Shown piece after piece: positions 8,036 to 17,591 of a stretch of 64,000 bases of DNA; within the stretch, counting starts at the first letter, position 1, and every line of letters starts with the position of its first letter. The stretch is from Deinococcus sp. QL22 (GTDB lineage: Bacteria > Deinococcota > Deinococci > Deinococcales > Deinococcaceae), in contig NZ_CP097149.1 of assembly GCF_023370075.1 (NCBI RefSeq), forward strand, positions 1,441,001-1,505,000, given 5' to 3'. The notes under the pieces are model-generated. The model made no database searches. It saw only the letters and a list, made by a program, of their open reading frames with translations, and was not told where the DNA came from. The translations under genes were made by a program, and so were the position numbers.

Positions 8036-9016
8036 TCAGTTCAGCGTTTTGATGTAGGCCTGCAAGTCTGCGATCTGCTCGTCGGTAAGCTGAGTTTCGC
8101 TGTAGCGGGGCATGGTGCTGTTCAACTCGCGCTCGGGGGTTTTGCCCTGGCGCAGAGCCAGCGTAAATTCAGCCAGCGTCCAATTCTTGGGGCCGTCTGG
8201 GGTAGTCAGGGCGGGGCCGATATTGCCACCGGCGTTGGCTCCGTGGCAGCCCGCGCAATTCGATGCAAATACGGCGCGGCCATTGCTGGGGTCGCCGGCT
8301 GGGTCGGTGTTGCGGACCGCTGCCTCGTCAGGATTGGTGCCCTCTGTGGTTCCCGTGGGCTTGCCCGCTTCGTCGTCGGGGTTCTGGGTGTCGCTGGTGT
8401 CTTCGTTGGTGTTGGCGCGTTGCTCGGCGGCGGTCTGTGCGCCGTTGTCGTTCGCGTCGGTTGCGCCTCTGGTGGTGTCTGTATTGCCGCCTTCAGTGGT
8501 CGTGGCCGTGCCTGACGTGCCGCTCCCCGTGTTCCCGGCCTCGTCTGTGTTGCCTGCGTCTGTGGTACCTGTGCCGCCGCTTCCCGTGCCCTCGGTTCCG
8601 CCGTCCGTGTTGGTCGCGGCTTCGCGTGCTGCGTCGGTAGATTCACTGGAGGCTGGGTCGCCGCCCATGCTCATGCCGTTGTCGTCCGTGGTCTGAATAT
8701 CGCTGTCGCGGGTGCCGCCTGTGGGGGCCACCTCGCCCTGTGCAGACTCGTTGGCATTGTTGGTGTCGTTGCCCAGCGCAGCATTTGCGGCGGCACTCTG
8801 GGTTCCGGCGCCGCTCTGGGACGTTTCGGCGGGGGCCACGATGGTGCCTTCACTGCTGGGGGCCGCCGCACCGCCGGGATTGGGCAGCGTGCGCGGCAGC
8901 ACGATCAGAAGCACAACGCCCAGCAGCACGCCCAATGTGACGCCCAGGGCCCAAGACAGCACGTCGCCTGCGATCCACCTCGTTCGGTTGTTTCCTCTGC
9001 GGTTTAGGCTGCTCAT
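8036..9016 (-). CDS. Membrane-anchored c-type cytochrome with long low-complexity linker
   Basis: A 326-residue protein starting MSSLNRRGNNRTR. One membrane helix (about residues 20-43) anchors it, followed by roughly 190 residues very rich in Thr, Gly, Ala, Asn, Asp and Glu with no predictable fold. The C-terminal 85 residues are a class I cytochrome c with the heme motif CAGCH and a likely axial Met in STMPRYSE. It should carry electrons on the outer face of the membrane, the linker acting as a flexible tether. An in-frame GTG at 9055 is the alternative start. No oxidase genes adjoin it. Confidence 0.85.
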   Translation of the reverse strand: MSSLNRRGNNRTRWIAGDVLSWALGVTLGVLLGVVLLIVLPRTLPNPGGAAAPSSEGTIVAPAETSQSGAGTQSAAANAALGNDTNNANESAQGEVAPTGGTRDSDIQTTDDNGMSMGGDPASSESTDAAREAATNTDGGTEGTGSGGTGTTDAGNTDEAGNTGSGTSGTATTTEGGNTDTTRGATDANDNGAQTAAEQRANTNEDTSDTQNPDDEAGKPTGTTEGTNPDEAAVRNTDPAGDPSNGRAVFASNCAGCHGANAGGNIGPALTTPDGPKNWTLAEFTLALRQGKTPERELNSTMPRYSETQLTDEQIADLQAYIKTLN

Positions 9017-9135
9017 GCTGCCAGAATACGGCCCGGTTTGCGGCCCTTCTGTCACTTTAACCGGGCATTCCCTTCATGGCTTGCAAGGGTTTGAAAAGAG
9101 TTCCAGCCCAATTGTGTCTTTTGCTTAACTTTCTC

Positions 9136-9507
9136 TTAAAACAGACTTTCGGGCGGGGCATCCTTTTGTTCTTCGGGCCACCACTGTACTTTGCTCAGGT
9201 CGCAGCGGCCAGAGGAATCGAGTACCACGCCCTCGGCCACCAACAGTCCTTCCTGCATATCGCCGAAGCCGACTTTGTGCGTACTCACGCGGCCCTGGGC
9301 ATTGATGACTCGCTGCCAGGGCAACTCCGAGCCGCCCATCAACGAATTGAGTACAAACCCCGCCTGACGCGCCGCCCCCGGACTTCCGGCCAGGAGTGCC
9401 AGTTGCCCGTAGGTCATCACGCGGCCTTCGGGAATGCGGGCCACCAGCGCCAGCACGCGGTTTTTGAAGCCCGCTTCTAAATTGGCCGCTCCCGGTTCGT
9501 GCGTCAT
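9136..9507 (-). CDS. Alkyltransferase-like protein (ATL), MGMT homologue without the active Cys
   Basis: A 123-residue protein matching the C-terminal domain of O6-methylguanine-DNA methyltransferase. The active-site PCHRV motif is replaced by PWQRV, with Trp in place of the alkyl-accepting Cys, which defines the ATL family. ATL proteins bind O6-alkylguanine in DNA, flip it out and hand it to nucleotide excision repair. Other conserved parts are present: the helix-turn-helix (TYGQLALLAG), the Arg finger region and the Asn hinge (VIN). Its ATG overlaps the stop of the upstream DinB-family gene by 4 bases, so the two are coupled. Confidence 0.88.
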   Translation of the reverse strand: MTHEPGAANLEAGFKNRVLALVARIPEGRVMTYGQLALLAGSPGAARQAGFVLNSLMGGSELPWQRVINAQGRVSTHKVGFGDMQEGLLVAEGVVLDSSGRCDLSKVQWWPEEQKDAPPESLF

Positions 9508-10019
9508 GCGTCGCCCCGCATGGGCCCCCACATTCGGTCTTCATCGGGCAGCGGAAAGCCGCTCACCTTCAGCGCCAGCGCAATTTGGCCCCGGTGGTAG
9601 GCCGTGTGCCCCAGCATATGCAGCACAAACTGGGCGGGTGAGGGGTGCGGTAGGTCGCCAGACGTGGTGGCTACCGTTGCCGTTTGCAGCGTCGTATTCC
9701 ACACTTCGCGCATCACGGCAGCGGCCCGCGTGGGATCATCCTGGGCCACAAAAGCGTCGGTCTGGGTTTCGTCGTATAGCACGGGCAAAGGCAGGGCCAC
9801 ACCTTCGTTCAGTTGTGCCAGCCAAAACTTCGTCGATCCGGCCATATGCGCTAGATGTTGGGCCACCGTCATGCCGCCGCCGGGCGTCTGAGCGGCCATC
9901 ATTTCAGTGGTCAGGTGACCGCACAGCACGTCGTTCACACGGTTTTCGGCGGCCACAGCGGTCGCCAGCACGCCAGCCAGCTCGGAACCCATTGGCCCAG
10001 CAAAAGAGGGAACAGTCAT
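9504..10019 (-). CDS. DinB family (DUF664-like) putative metal-dependent protein
   Basis: A 171-residue four-helix-bundle protein. The three His that bind the metal in DinB/YfiT proteins are visible as QHLAHM (about residue 55) and HTAYHRGQ (about 137-142). Relatives include thiol-dependent transferases and DNA-damage-induced proteins; Deinococcus genomes carry many copies. The TACCCT box 6 bases before the ATG suggests a leaderless start. It is first in a two-gene unit with the ATL gene, which hints at a stress or damage role but does not prove it. Confidence 0.82.
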   Translation of the reverse strand: MTVPSFAGPMGSELAGVLATAVAAENRVNDVLCGHLTTEMMAAQTPGGGMTVAQHLAHMAGSTKFWLAQLNEGVALPLPVLYDETQTDAFVAQDDPTRAAAVMREVWNTTLQTATVATTSGDLPHPSPAQFVLHMLGHTAYHRGQIALALKVSGFPLPDEDRMWGPMRGDA

Positions 10020-10086
10020 GGCTTTAGGGTACAGGGCGCAGAGCAGTTGGGGGTTATGGGGGCCAGCGTGGAGGGACTAGCCTTGT

Positions 10087-10959
10087 TTAGAGAGTACGTT
10101 CCACTTCCCGCTTTCCCGGCTTCGGCCCAAATTGCAGCGGCGCATGCCCCGGCACCGCTTTCAGCGCAAATTCGGTCAGGCCCAACCGGTCAGGTTCCTC
10201 CAGGTGATATCGGAAGTTCCAGAGGTAATGCTGCACCACCCGTTCGGGCAACCCCAATTTCAGGGCGTGCCTGCGGGCCACTTCTGCCAGATGTCCTAAC
10301 CCTTCCCGCCGCGCCTCGCGCATGGCCTGCACCAAGTCGGGCGGGGGCGGATGGCCTTTGCGGTAAGCCCACACGGCAAACACGAACGGGTGTCCGGTAA
10401 TGGCAAACCATTCCTCGGCCAGATCGGTCACGTGGACTGTTTGCCCGCCTGCGCGTCCGGTGTGCGGCAGGGCAGTCATGGTGGTTTCGGGCGTGAGGGG
10501 GCCAACCGCCGCGTACCACTCGCGCAGGGCGCTGTCTCCAATTCTCAGCACGCCGTCAAAGCCCGCCGCCAGCAGCGTTTCGGGCGTTCCCTCGGCTCCC
10601 TCCAGCACAGGCGTCAGCCCACGCTCCTTCAGCACCACTTCCAGCAGGGCCACACTGGTCGCGCTCTGGCTGGTGAGCGCAATTCGCCTGAGTGCGTGCA
10701 GCGGCGCAGTATGAAACAAATTTACCGAATACACCGGCCCCAGCACGCTCACCGAAAAATCGGGCAAGGCTTCGAGCTTGTCGGCGTTGCGGATAAATTC
10801 CACCACGCTGATATTCGCCACATCCACGCGTCCATCCAGCAGCGCGGCATTCATTTCGGTGGGCACGCCCGTAATGGCGCTCACGCCCGGCGGCAACTGC
10901 AACGAATCCAGAATCGGCGCAACGTTGGTGAAGTGAATCCAGCCCGCGCGGTAGGTCAT
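10087..10959 (-). CDS. mqnA: Chorismate dehydratase of the futalosine menaquinone pathway
   Basis: A 290-residue protein of the MqnA/MqnD periplasmic-binding-protein fold. It starts with the typical IHFTNVAPIL, followed by GVPTEMNAALLDGRVDVANIS and the ligand-loop Ser/Thr near RRIALTSQSATS. MqnA removes water from chorismate to give 3-enolpyruvylbenzoate, the substrate of MqnE. mqnE lies about 700 bases upstream on the same strand with two small genes between. The DVANIS and GDSALR motifs favour MqnA over MqnD. Confidence 0.9.
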   Translation of the reverse strand: MTYRAGWIHFTNVAPILDSLQLPPGVSAITGVPTEMNAALLDGRVDVANISVVEFIRNADKLEALPDFSVSVLGPVYSVNLFHTAPLHALRRIALTSQSATSVALLEVVLKERGLTPVLEGAEGTPETLLAAGFDGVLRIGDSALREWYAAVGPLTPETTMTALPHTGRAGGQTVHVTDLAEEWFAITGHPFVFAVWAYRKGHPPPPDLVQAMREARREGLGHLAEVARRHALKLGLPERVVQHYLWNFRYHLEEPDRLGLTEFALKAVPGHAPLQFGPKPGKREVERTL

Positions 10960-10974
10960 GACTGTTCCCGTGCG

Positions 10975-11057
10975 GGTCTAAGGGTCGAAAGGTCTAAGGG
11001 TCTGAGGAACTGCGCTAGCTGTGTTCTTAGTCTCTTAGACCCTTTGACCCTTAGACC
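10975..11057. repeat. Intergenic inverted repeat of the CTAAGGGTC family
   Basis: GGTCTAAGGGTC (10975-10986) pairs perfectly with GACCCTTAGACC (11046-11057); a second nested arm AAAGGTCTAAG (10988-10998) pairs with CTTAGACCCTTT (11034-11045) apart from one extra C. The result is a long stem with a 35-base head between mqnA and the upstream gene. The same words recur in many gaps of this window. Confidence 0.75.
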
Positions 11058-11074
11058 ACAAGCAAAGCGAGTCC

Positions 11075-11431
11075 TCACGGCACCACCTGCACACTCACCG
11101 CTTGCCATTCTCCACCCCTTCTGGCGTACACGCGCAGGAAACTTTGCACCCGCTCGCCGCCTGCATACAGCGTGCCCCGCGTAATCGCCGCGTCGCCGTA
11201 CACCCGCGAGGCGTGGCGCTCAAACACCAACGCGGTGGCCGGATTGTTCACCATTTCGCGCAGCAGGTCCACCCGGAACACCACCTGCCCGTCTGGAAAA
11301 AAGGCCATCCAGTCGTCGGCCAGTACCCGCGCCATACGCTCCGGGTCGCGGTGATGGTAGGCAGCGTTCCAGAGGTCGTCCAAGTACAGCACGGCATCTA
11401 GGTCTGATACCGTTGGCTCAGGCGGCAGCAC
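11075..11431 (-). CDS. NTF2-like (SnoaL/DUF4440) small protein
   Basis: A 118-residue single-domain protein with the cone-shaped NTF2-like pattern: an initial helix (DLDAVLYLDDLWNAAYHHRD), a damaged-in-place MARVLADDW segment, and a C-terminal beta strand pair (FLRVYARRGGEWQAVSVQVVP). Such proteins bind or transform small molecules, or are enzymes with an added catalytic pair; the ligand is not predictable. Its start overlaps the preceding small membrane gene by 14 bases, and it sits between mqnE and mqnA in one leftward cluster, so a menaquinone-related role is possible. Confidence 0.75.
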   Translation of the reverse strand: MLPPEPTVSDLDAVLYLDDLWNAAYHHRDPERMARVLADDWMAFFPDGQVVFRVDLLREMVNNPATALVFERHASRVYGDAAITRGTLYAGGERVQSFLRVYARRGGEWQAVSVQVVP

Positions 11432-11644
11432 GGTAGCTCTTTCTGTTGTAGATCAGGTCGGCCAGAATCAGGCCGATACAGGTCAGCAGCCACACCCAGC
11501 GCAGGGCCGCCAAGCTTGCCAGCCAGCTTTCAGGAAGGCCGACAGCCACGAATCGCCGCAGCACAAAGTCGGTCAGGACAGGCACGAGCAAGAGTCCCCA
11601 GCCCCAGTACCCCAACTGGCCCGGACGGTATCGGTGCAGTCTGC

Positions 11645-11648
<4 letters not shown>
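11418..11648 (-). CDS. Small two-helix membrane protein inside the mqn cluster
   Basis: A 76-residue protein, MSRLHRYRPGQLGYWG at the N-terminus, with two hydrophobic segments (about residues 14-34 and 46-66) and a basic tail. It starts with TTG, whose last bases overlap the mqnE stop codon (TTGA), and an AGAGG-like site lies just upstream. The frame is open further upstream inside mqnE, but that part reads as noise. The stop overlaps the next gene. The tight overlaps argue that it is real. I do not recognise the family. Confidence 0.6.
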
Positions 11649-12781
<1,133 letters not shown>

Positions 12782-12864
12782 GGACTTAGGGTAGCGCGGG
12801 GCGGGGTGGTGAAGTGTCCCATTGGGGAAGGTTGCCCCACCAACGCGCTACCCTGACTCCCAGC

Positions 12865-15276
12865 ATGAGACTCGATCATTTTGCCACCGAGGGTTCCACC
12901 GTTCGCATCTGGGGAGACACCGATGTGGTGGTGGTCAGCGTGCCCCTGCCCGGCGTGCTGCGGCTGCGTCTGGCCCCCGAAGCGCGGGCGGGCACCTACA
13001 CCTTTCCCAAGTTGCCGCCCAAATCTTCGTTTGCCATCCGGCCCGACGCGGCGGCCCCTGAAGCCGTGCAGGTGCGCGAAGCAGGCGCGGAACTGGTCAT
13101 TCAGGGCGGCGGCCTGACCTGCCTGCTGAACCGCGAAACCGGAGCGTGGCTCGTGCTGGACGGCGACCCCCAGACCAGGCGCGTGCTGGCTCAGGCGGCC
13201 CTCTGGTCTGGAGAAGTGCCCAATGCCCGCGACGCGTTGGACGCTGAAGTGTTCGATTTGCAGCGCACCCGCCTCACGCTGGACGCCCCGCACGGCGCGG
13301 CCTACCTGGGCTTTGGCGAGCGCGTCGGCCCGATAGACAAACGCGGGATGCACCTTACCTTCTGGAACACCGACTGCTTCCCTCACCACACCGACACCGA
13401 TCCTTTGTATGTGTCGGTGCCGTTTACCACTGTCCTAGACACGGCGGGGCTGGCGCACGGCGTGTTTGTGGACGAGCCCTGGCGCATGGAAGCCGATGTG
13501 GCCCGCAGGCGTCCGGACGCGCTGACCTTCGCCTCGGCGGGGCCGGAACTGGATGTGTACGTGCTGGCAGGCCCGCGCCCCGCCGACGTGTTGCGCCGCT
13601 ACGCCGATCTGACCGGATACGCGCCGCTGCCGCCGCTGTGGGCGCTGGGAGCCGCCCAGAGTCGCTGGGGCTACAAAACCGCCGATGAACTCCGCGCTAT
13701 CGTGGCGGGCTACAGAGGGCGCGATCTGCCGCTGGACGCCCTCTACGTGGACATCGACTACATGGATGCCTACAAGGTCTGGACAGTTGACCGCCACCGT
13801 TTCCCCGACATGAAAGCCCTCGTGGGCGAGCTGTTGGAACAGGGCGTGCATCTGGTGCCCATCGTCGACCCCGGTGTGAAGGCCGAGCCCGGCTACGACG
13901 TGTATGACGAGGCGTTGGCCGGAGATCATCTGGTGCGTACGGCACGCGGCGACGTCTTGGTGGGCGAGGTCTGGCCCGATCCTGCCGTGTTCCCCGATTT
14001 CACGCGGCCAGAAGTGGTGGCGTGGTGGGGCAGCCGTCACAAGCTGTTTGCCGATCTGGGCATTTCGGGCCAGTGGAACGACATGAACGAACCCGCCTGC
14101 TTTTCGCTGCGGCAACCGCGAGTCACCGAAGGCAAAACCCTGCCCTACGACGCCCGGCACGGCACACGCCCCCATATCGAAGTCCATAACGCCTACGCCA
14201 ACGGCATGAGCGAGGCGTCCCGCGCCGGGTATGCCCAGTTCAGCCCGCACCTGCGCCCGTGGATTCTGACCCGCGCCGGATACGCCGGAATTCAGCGCCA
14301 CGCCACCGTCTGGACAGGCGACAACACCGCCACCTGGAGCCATTTGGCCCTCAGTTTGCCCATGATTCAGGGCCTCGGCCTCAGCGGGATTCCCTACGCC
14401 GCCGCCGATGTGGCGGGCTTTGCAGGCGATACCACCGGGGAACTGATGGCCCGCTGGTATCAGGTGGCGGTGGGCTATCCCTTTCTGCGAAACCACGCGG
14501 CCAGCGGCACCGCCGATCAGGAACCCTGGCGCTTTGGCGAACCCTTCCTGAACGCCATTCGCACCGCCCTGAACCTGAGGATGCAACTGCTGCCGTACCT
14601 GTACACGCTGGCGCACGAGGCCACCCGCAACGCCCTGCCGGTGATGCGCCCGCTGGCCCTGCACCACGCCGCCGACGCCGACGCCCTGCGCGAAGACACC
14701 CAGTATTTGCTGGGCGAAGGCTTGCTGGTTGCCCCTGTTCTACGGGCCGCTCATACGCGCCGCCTCGTTTATCTGCCCACAGGCAGCGAGTGGGCCGAAG
14801 TGTTCAATCTGGCCGAATTCGGAGCCGTACACGCGGGCGGCACGTACACAGTGGCCGACGCGCCCCTGAACGTGTTGCCGCTGTACCTCAAAGCTGGCCA
14901 CGCCATTCCCTTTGCTGCAACCGCTGCCCACACCACCGCCGCCCAGTGGCCGCGCCTGTCGTGGCTGGCCTTTGCGGGAGCTGACGGCTTCGTGGGCCAA
15001 CTCTACGAGGATGCCGGAAACGGCCCCGCCGACGCCCCCTCCCGCCTGACCCGGATTGTGGGTGAGCGCGAAGGCCAGAGCCTCACCATTCGCCGCGAAA
15101 GCCGGGGCGACTTGCCCGACTTTGGGCAGCGCGAAAGCCTGCACCTGATGGGCCTGAAGTCCGTGAGCAGTGTGCAGGGCGCAGCCAGCCACAGCTACGC
15201 AGACGGCCTCCTGCGCCTGTCGCTGCCTGCCGATTGGACGGAAATCAGGATCGAGGAAGAGGAGAGCGGGCAATAG
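12865..15276 (+). CDS. Glycoside hydrolase family 31, probable alpha-glucosidase
   Basis: An 803-residue cytosolic protein (no signal peptide) with the full GH31 layout: N-terminal beta-sandwich with YLGFGERVGP, a (beta/alpha)8 barrel, then C-terminal beta domains. The catalytic nucleophile Asp lies in WNDMNEP (about residue 405) and the acid/base Asp in TGDN (about 485). DALYVDIDYMD marks the substrate-binding strand. Members release glucose or xylose from alpha-linked oligosaccharides; the exact substrate cannot be fixed, but alpha-glucosidase is most common. The start at 12865 fits the family better than a GTG further upstream. Confidence 0.92.
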   Translation: MRLDHFATEGSTVRIWGDTDVVVVSVPLPGVLRLRLAPEARAGTYTFPKLPPKSSFAIRPDAAAPEAVQVREAGAELVIQGGGLTCLLNRETGAWLVLDGDPQTRRVLAQAALWSGEVPNARDALDAEVFDLQRTRLTLDAPHGAAYLGFGERVGPIDKRGMHLTFWNTDCFPHHTDTDPLYVSVPFTTVLDTAGLAHGVFVDEPWRMEADVARRRPDALTFASAGPELDVYVLAGPRPADVLRRYADLTGYAPLPPLWALGAAQSRWGYKTADELRAIVAGYRGRDLPLDALYVDIDYMDAYKVWTVDRHRFPDMKALVGELLEQGVHLVPIVDPGVKAEPGYDVYDEALAGDHLVRTARGDVLVGEVWPDPAVFPDFTRPEVVAWWGSRHKLFADLGISGQWNDMNEPACFSLRQPRVTEGKTLPYDARHGTRPHIEVHNAYANGMSEASRAGYAQFSPHLRPWILTRAGYAGIQRHATVWTGDNTATWSHLALSLPMIQGLGLSGIPYAAADVAGFAGDTTGELMARWYQVAVGYPFLRNHAASGTADQEPWRFGEPFLNAIRTALNLRMQLLPYLYTLAHEATRNALPVMRPLALHHAADADALREDTQYLLGEGLLVAPVLRAAHTRRLVYLPTGSEWAEVFNLAEFGAVHAGGTYTVADAPLNVLPLYLKAGHAIPFAATAAHTTAAQWPRLSWLAFAGADGFVGQLYEDAGNGPADAPSRLTRIVGEREGQSLTIRRESRGDLPDFGQRESLHLMGLKSVSSVQGAASHSYADGLLRLSLPADWTEIRIEEEESGQ

Positions 15277-15294
15277 AACAGAGCGGAAGAGAGA

Positions 15295-15327
15295 ATGGCC
15301 CCCAGTCTGCACACGGCTGGGGGCCAT
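15295..15327. terminator. Stem-loop between converging genes
   Basis: A perfect 11-bp stem: ATGGCCCCCAG (15295-15305) with CTGGGGGCCAT (15317-15327), loop of 11 bases. It lies between the GH31 stop and the end of the leftward broken gene. There is no long U run on either side, so it may act as a weak bidirectional terminator. Confidence 0.6.
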
Positions 15328-15341
15328 GTTGACAGCAGGCG

Positions 15342-15858
15342 CTACTTCACCCCGTGCAGTTGTACAGCGTCAATTTCCTCGTAGGTTCCCATGTTGTGGT
15401 TCGGATCAATCACGACTTTCACCGACTTCACGAGGTAGGCGGTTTTGGGAAAGGTGGCGATAAAATTGACGGTGTAGTTGGGCTGTGTGTTGTCCTTTCC
15501 GGCCCACACCTGATAGATCTTGCCCTGCGTGTCGATGGCAAAGATTTTCCGAACAAAACGCCGTAGGTGTGGCGCACCAGCACGGCGCTGGCATAGACCG
15601 GCTCCTTAAAACTGACCGTAAGCGACTGGGTCACGCCATTTTTTGTGGCGGCAGCCCACGCGGTCGCGTTGTATCCGTAAGCCATGGTGTTGGGTTCGAC
15701 CAATGCTTGCTTGGCCCCCAACTGTCGGCCCCATATTCAGAACTGCGTGTGACCACAGCGCTGGCCCACTGCTTCAGCAGAGGTGTTTGAGCCGATGCAG
15801 CGCCTAACAAGACACACAATCCAAGCAGCGAAACCACCCTATAGACCGGACGTTTCAT
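15342..15858 (-). pseudogene. Secreted discoidin-like protein gene with two frameshifts
   Basis: The gene begins MKRPVYRVVSLL at 15858 with an AAAGGGGAC ribosome site and a signal peptide ending ASAQ. The coding meaning then moves frame twice: after SSEYGADSW near 15724-15730 and again after HTYGVLFGK near 15545-15550, ending at a TAG at 15342. Adding one G to the G5 run at about 15720 and one A to the A4 run at about 15548 restores a single 172-residue protein that ends EEIDAVQLHGVK. The SSEY..W.A..AL.EPN and EIDAVQLHG features resemble F5/8 type C (discoidin-like) beta-sandwich domains. It is either a decaying gene or two sequencing deletions in homopolymers. Confidence 0.75.
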
Positions 15859-15938
15859 AAAGTCCCCTTTGAGACGAGGGGAGCAGGTAGACCGAGCATA
15901 CCCTTCCGGTGCCTCTCTGGAAGTGAAGATGGCGCGGT

Positions 15939-16928
15939 TCAAGACCTGGCGATGGGGGGGGATAGGGCCTGATCCAAACTGTCTTGCAAGTCGTTGAACC
16001 GGAGTAAATCCTCGATTTCGTCGGCCAGATCGGGGCCGTACTTGTAGGCTGCCCGCCCGCCCACCTGCCCGGTGCCGTACTTCTCTCGGTAGTTGGAAAC
16101 TGGGCGCTCATAAATGACGGCTTCGGCCAGCGCGTTGGTTTGGGGCAGGCGGGTGTTCAGGATGGGCGGCGTGGGTTCCCCATGTGGCGCGAAGGCGGTT
16201 TCCAGATCGGCAGGTAGACGCTCCAGCCCGCGCTTTTGCGTGCTGCTGTTGCTCTGGTACTTGGTAATGATCACGCCCAGACAGCTGATCTTCAGGCCCC
16301 TCTTGGCCTTCACGTCGGCCACCCGGTTCACAATTTGCGGCACGCCGTAGGTACTCATGCGGTCTGGGATGGTGGGAATCAGGTAATGGTCGCTGACTTC
16401 CAGGCCGTTCAGGGTCACGAAACCCAGATTGGGCGGGCAATCGATCAGCACGTAGTCGTAGGCCGAAAACAGCGGCGCGATGAACTTCCTGACCACTTCC
16501 ATCGGGCTGACGGCGTAGTGGCTGCGGGTGCTGATGTCCTGCATCCGGTCTTGTACGTCGATCAGGCGAATGGAACTGGGCGGCAGATCAACACGCCCAT
16601 ACTGCACGTCATCGGGCAATTGATCGATCATCTCGTGCTTGATCAGATTCAGGTTGCTGGCCCCCCGAATCACGGCGCGGGCCGGGTCAAAAATGGCCGT
16701 GCCGTTCACCTGATCCAGAAACAGGTGCGCCAGCGTTTGCCCCGCGTCGTCGGCCCGCATCCAGCGCTCCTCTCCGATCAGGGCCAAAGTTGCGTTGGTC
16801 TGCGGATCTAGGTCAAGCACCAGCACACGCTTTTGCCCCATGATCGCCAGCGTATCGGCCAGCATGACGGCAGTGGTAGTCTTGGCAACGCCGCCTTTCA
16901 GATAGATGAAACTCAGAACTTTGGTCAT
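15939..16928 (-). CDS. ParA/MinD-type ATPase, orphan
   Basis: A 329-residue ATPase with the deviant Walker A KGGVAKTTT at residues 11-19, the signature Lys being Lys11, then LVLDLDPQTNATLAL (A' motif) and DYVLIDCPPN (Walker B). Such proteins position DNA or protein cargo by moving on the nucleoid. There is no parB or parS-like cluster beside it. It follows the peroxiredoxin gene by 3 bases, so both are probably read together. The ATG at 16928 is preferred over the TTG one codon earlier. Its cargo is unknown. Confidence 0.88.
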   Translation of the reverse strand: MTKVLSFIYLKGGVAKTTTAVMLADTLAIMGQKRVLVLDLDPQTNATLALIGEERWMRADDAGQTLAHLFLDQVNGTAIFDPARAVIRGASNLNLIKHEMIDQLPDDVQYGRVDLPPSSIRLIDVQDRMQDISTRSHYAVSPMEVVRKFIAPLFSAYDYVLIDCPPNLGFVTLNGLEVSDHYLIPTIPDRMSTYGVPQIVNRVADVKAKRGLKISCLGVIITKYQSNSSTQKRGLERLPADLETAFAPHGEPTPPILNTRLPQTNALAEAVIYERPVSNYREKYGTGQVGGRAAYKYGPDLADEIEDLLRFNDLQDSLDQALSPPIARS

Positions 16929-16931
16929 CAA

Positions 16932-17387
16932 TTACAGGGCTTTGATCTGGTTCAGCACCACTTCGGGGCGCACCGTGTAGTCTCCGGTGGCTTTTTCTAC
17001 GTGCTCAAAACGCACCACGCCCTCTTTGTCGATCAGAAACACGGCGCGGGTGCTGATGCCGCGTTCGTCGATTGCCACGCCGTACAGGCGGGCCACCGTC
17101 AGCGTCATATCGGCCAGCAGCGGCACTTCTATACCGTATTCGGCGGCCCAGGCGCGGTGGGCATGCACGCTGTCACGGTTCACGCCCAGAATCACGGCTC
17201 CGGCATCGGCAAAATCATCTTGCCGCCCGCTGTATTCCGGCAGTTGCATGGAGCAGACCGGGCTGAAGTCCAGCGGATAAAACACCAGTACCACGTGCTT
17301 TTGACCCCGGTAGCTGCTGAGGGTCACGGGGTCGCCCACCGACGACGGCAGGGTGAAATCGGGGGCAGGTTGTCCAAGCAGGCTCAT
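16932..17387 (-). CDS. 1-Cys peroxiredoxin, AhpE/BCP-like
   Basis: A 151-residue thioredoxin-fold peroxidase that reduces hydrogen peroxide and organic peroxides. The peroxidatic Cys is Cys45 in YPLDFSPVCSMQLPEY, with the Arg of the active site in the RAVFLID region. No second Cys exists in the protein, so it must be recycled by an external thiol, as in mycobacterial AhpE, which it resembles in length and pattern. The start at 17387 (MSLLGQPAPDF) is the family's usual one; the upstream in-frame stretch is not conserved. Transcribed with the orphan parA downstream. Confidence 0.9.
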   Translation of the reverse strand: MSLLGQPAPDFTLPSSVGDPVTLSSYRGQKHVVLVFYPLDFSPVCSMQLPEYSGRQDDFADAGAVILGVNRDSVHAHRAWAAEYGIEVPLLADMTLTVARLYGVAIDERGISTRAVFLIDKEGVVRFEHVEKATGDYTVRPEVVLNQIKAL

Positions 17388-17591
17388 GCGCCAGAGTCTA
17401 GCGGGCGGCGGCATGGGCGTTGTGCGGGAATCTGCCTTCTGCGGTACGCCTTCATGCCACCTGAAGAGTATGCATTCTTGCTTTGAACTGCGTCCCATTT
17501 CCCCGTTCAGTGCGTGCCTTTGGCTTAGGCTGGGCCAGTACCGTCCCCAAGATGTATCGATTCCCCGGAAGACGGCGCAGGAGGATCACCG

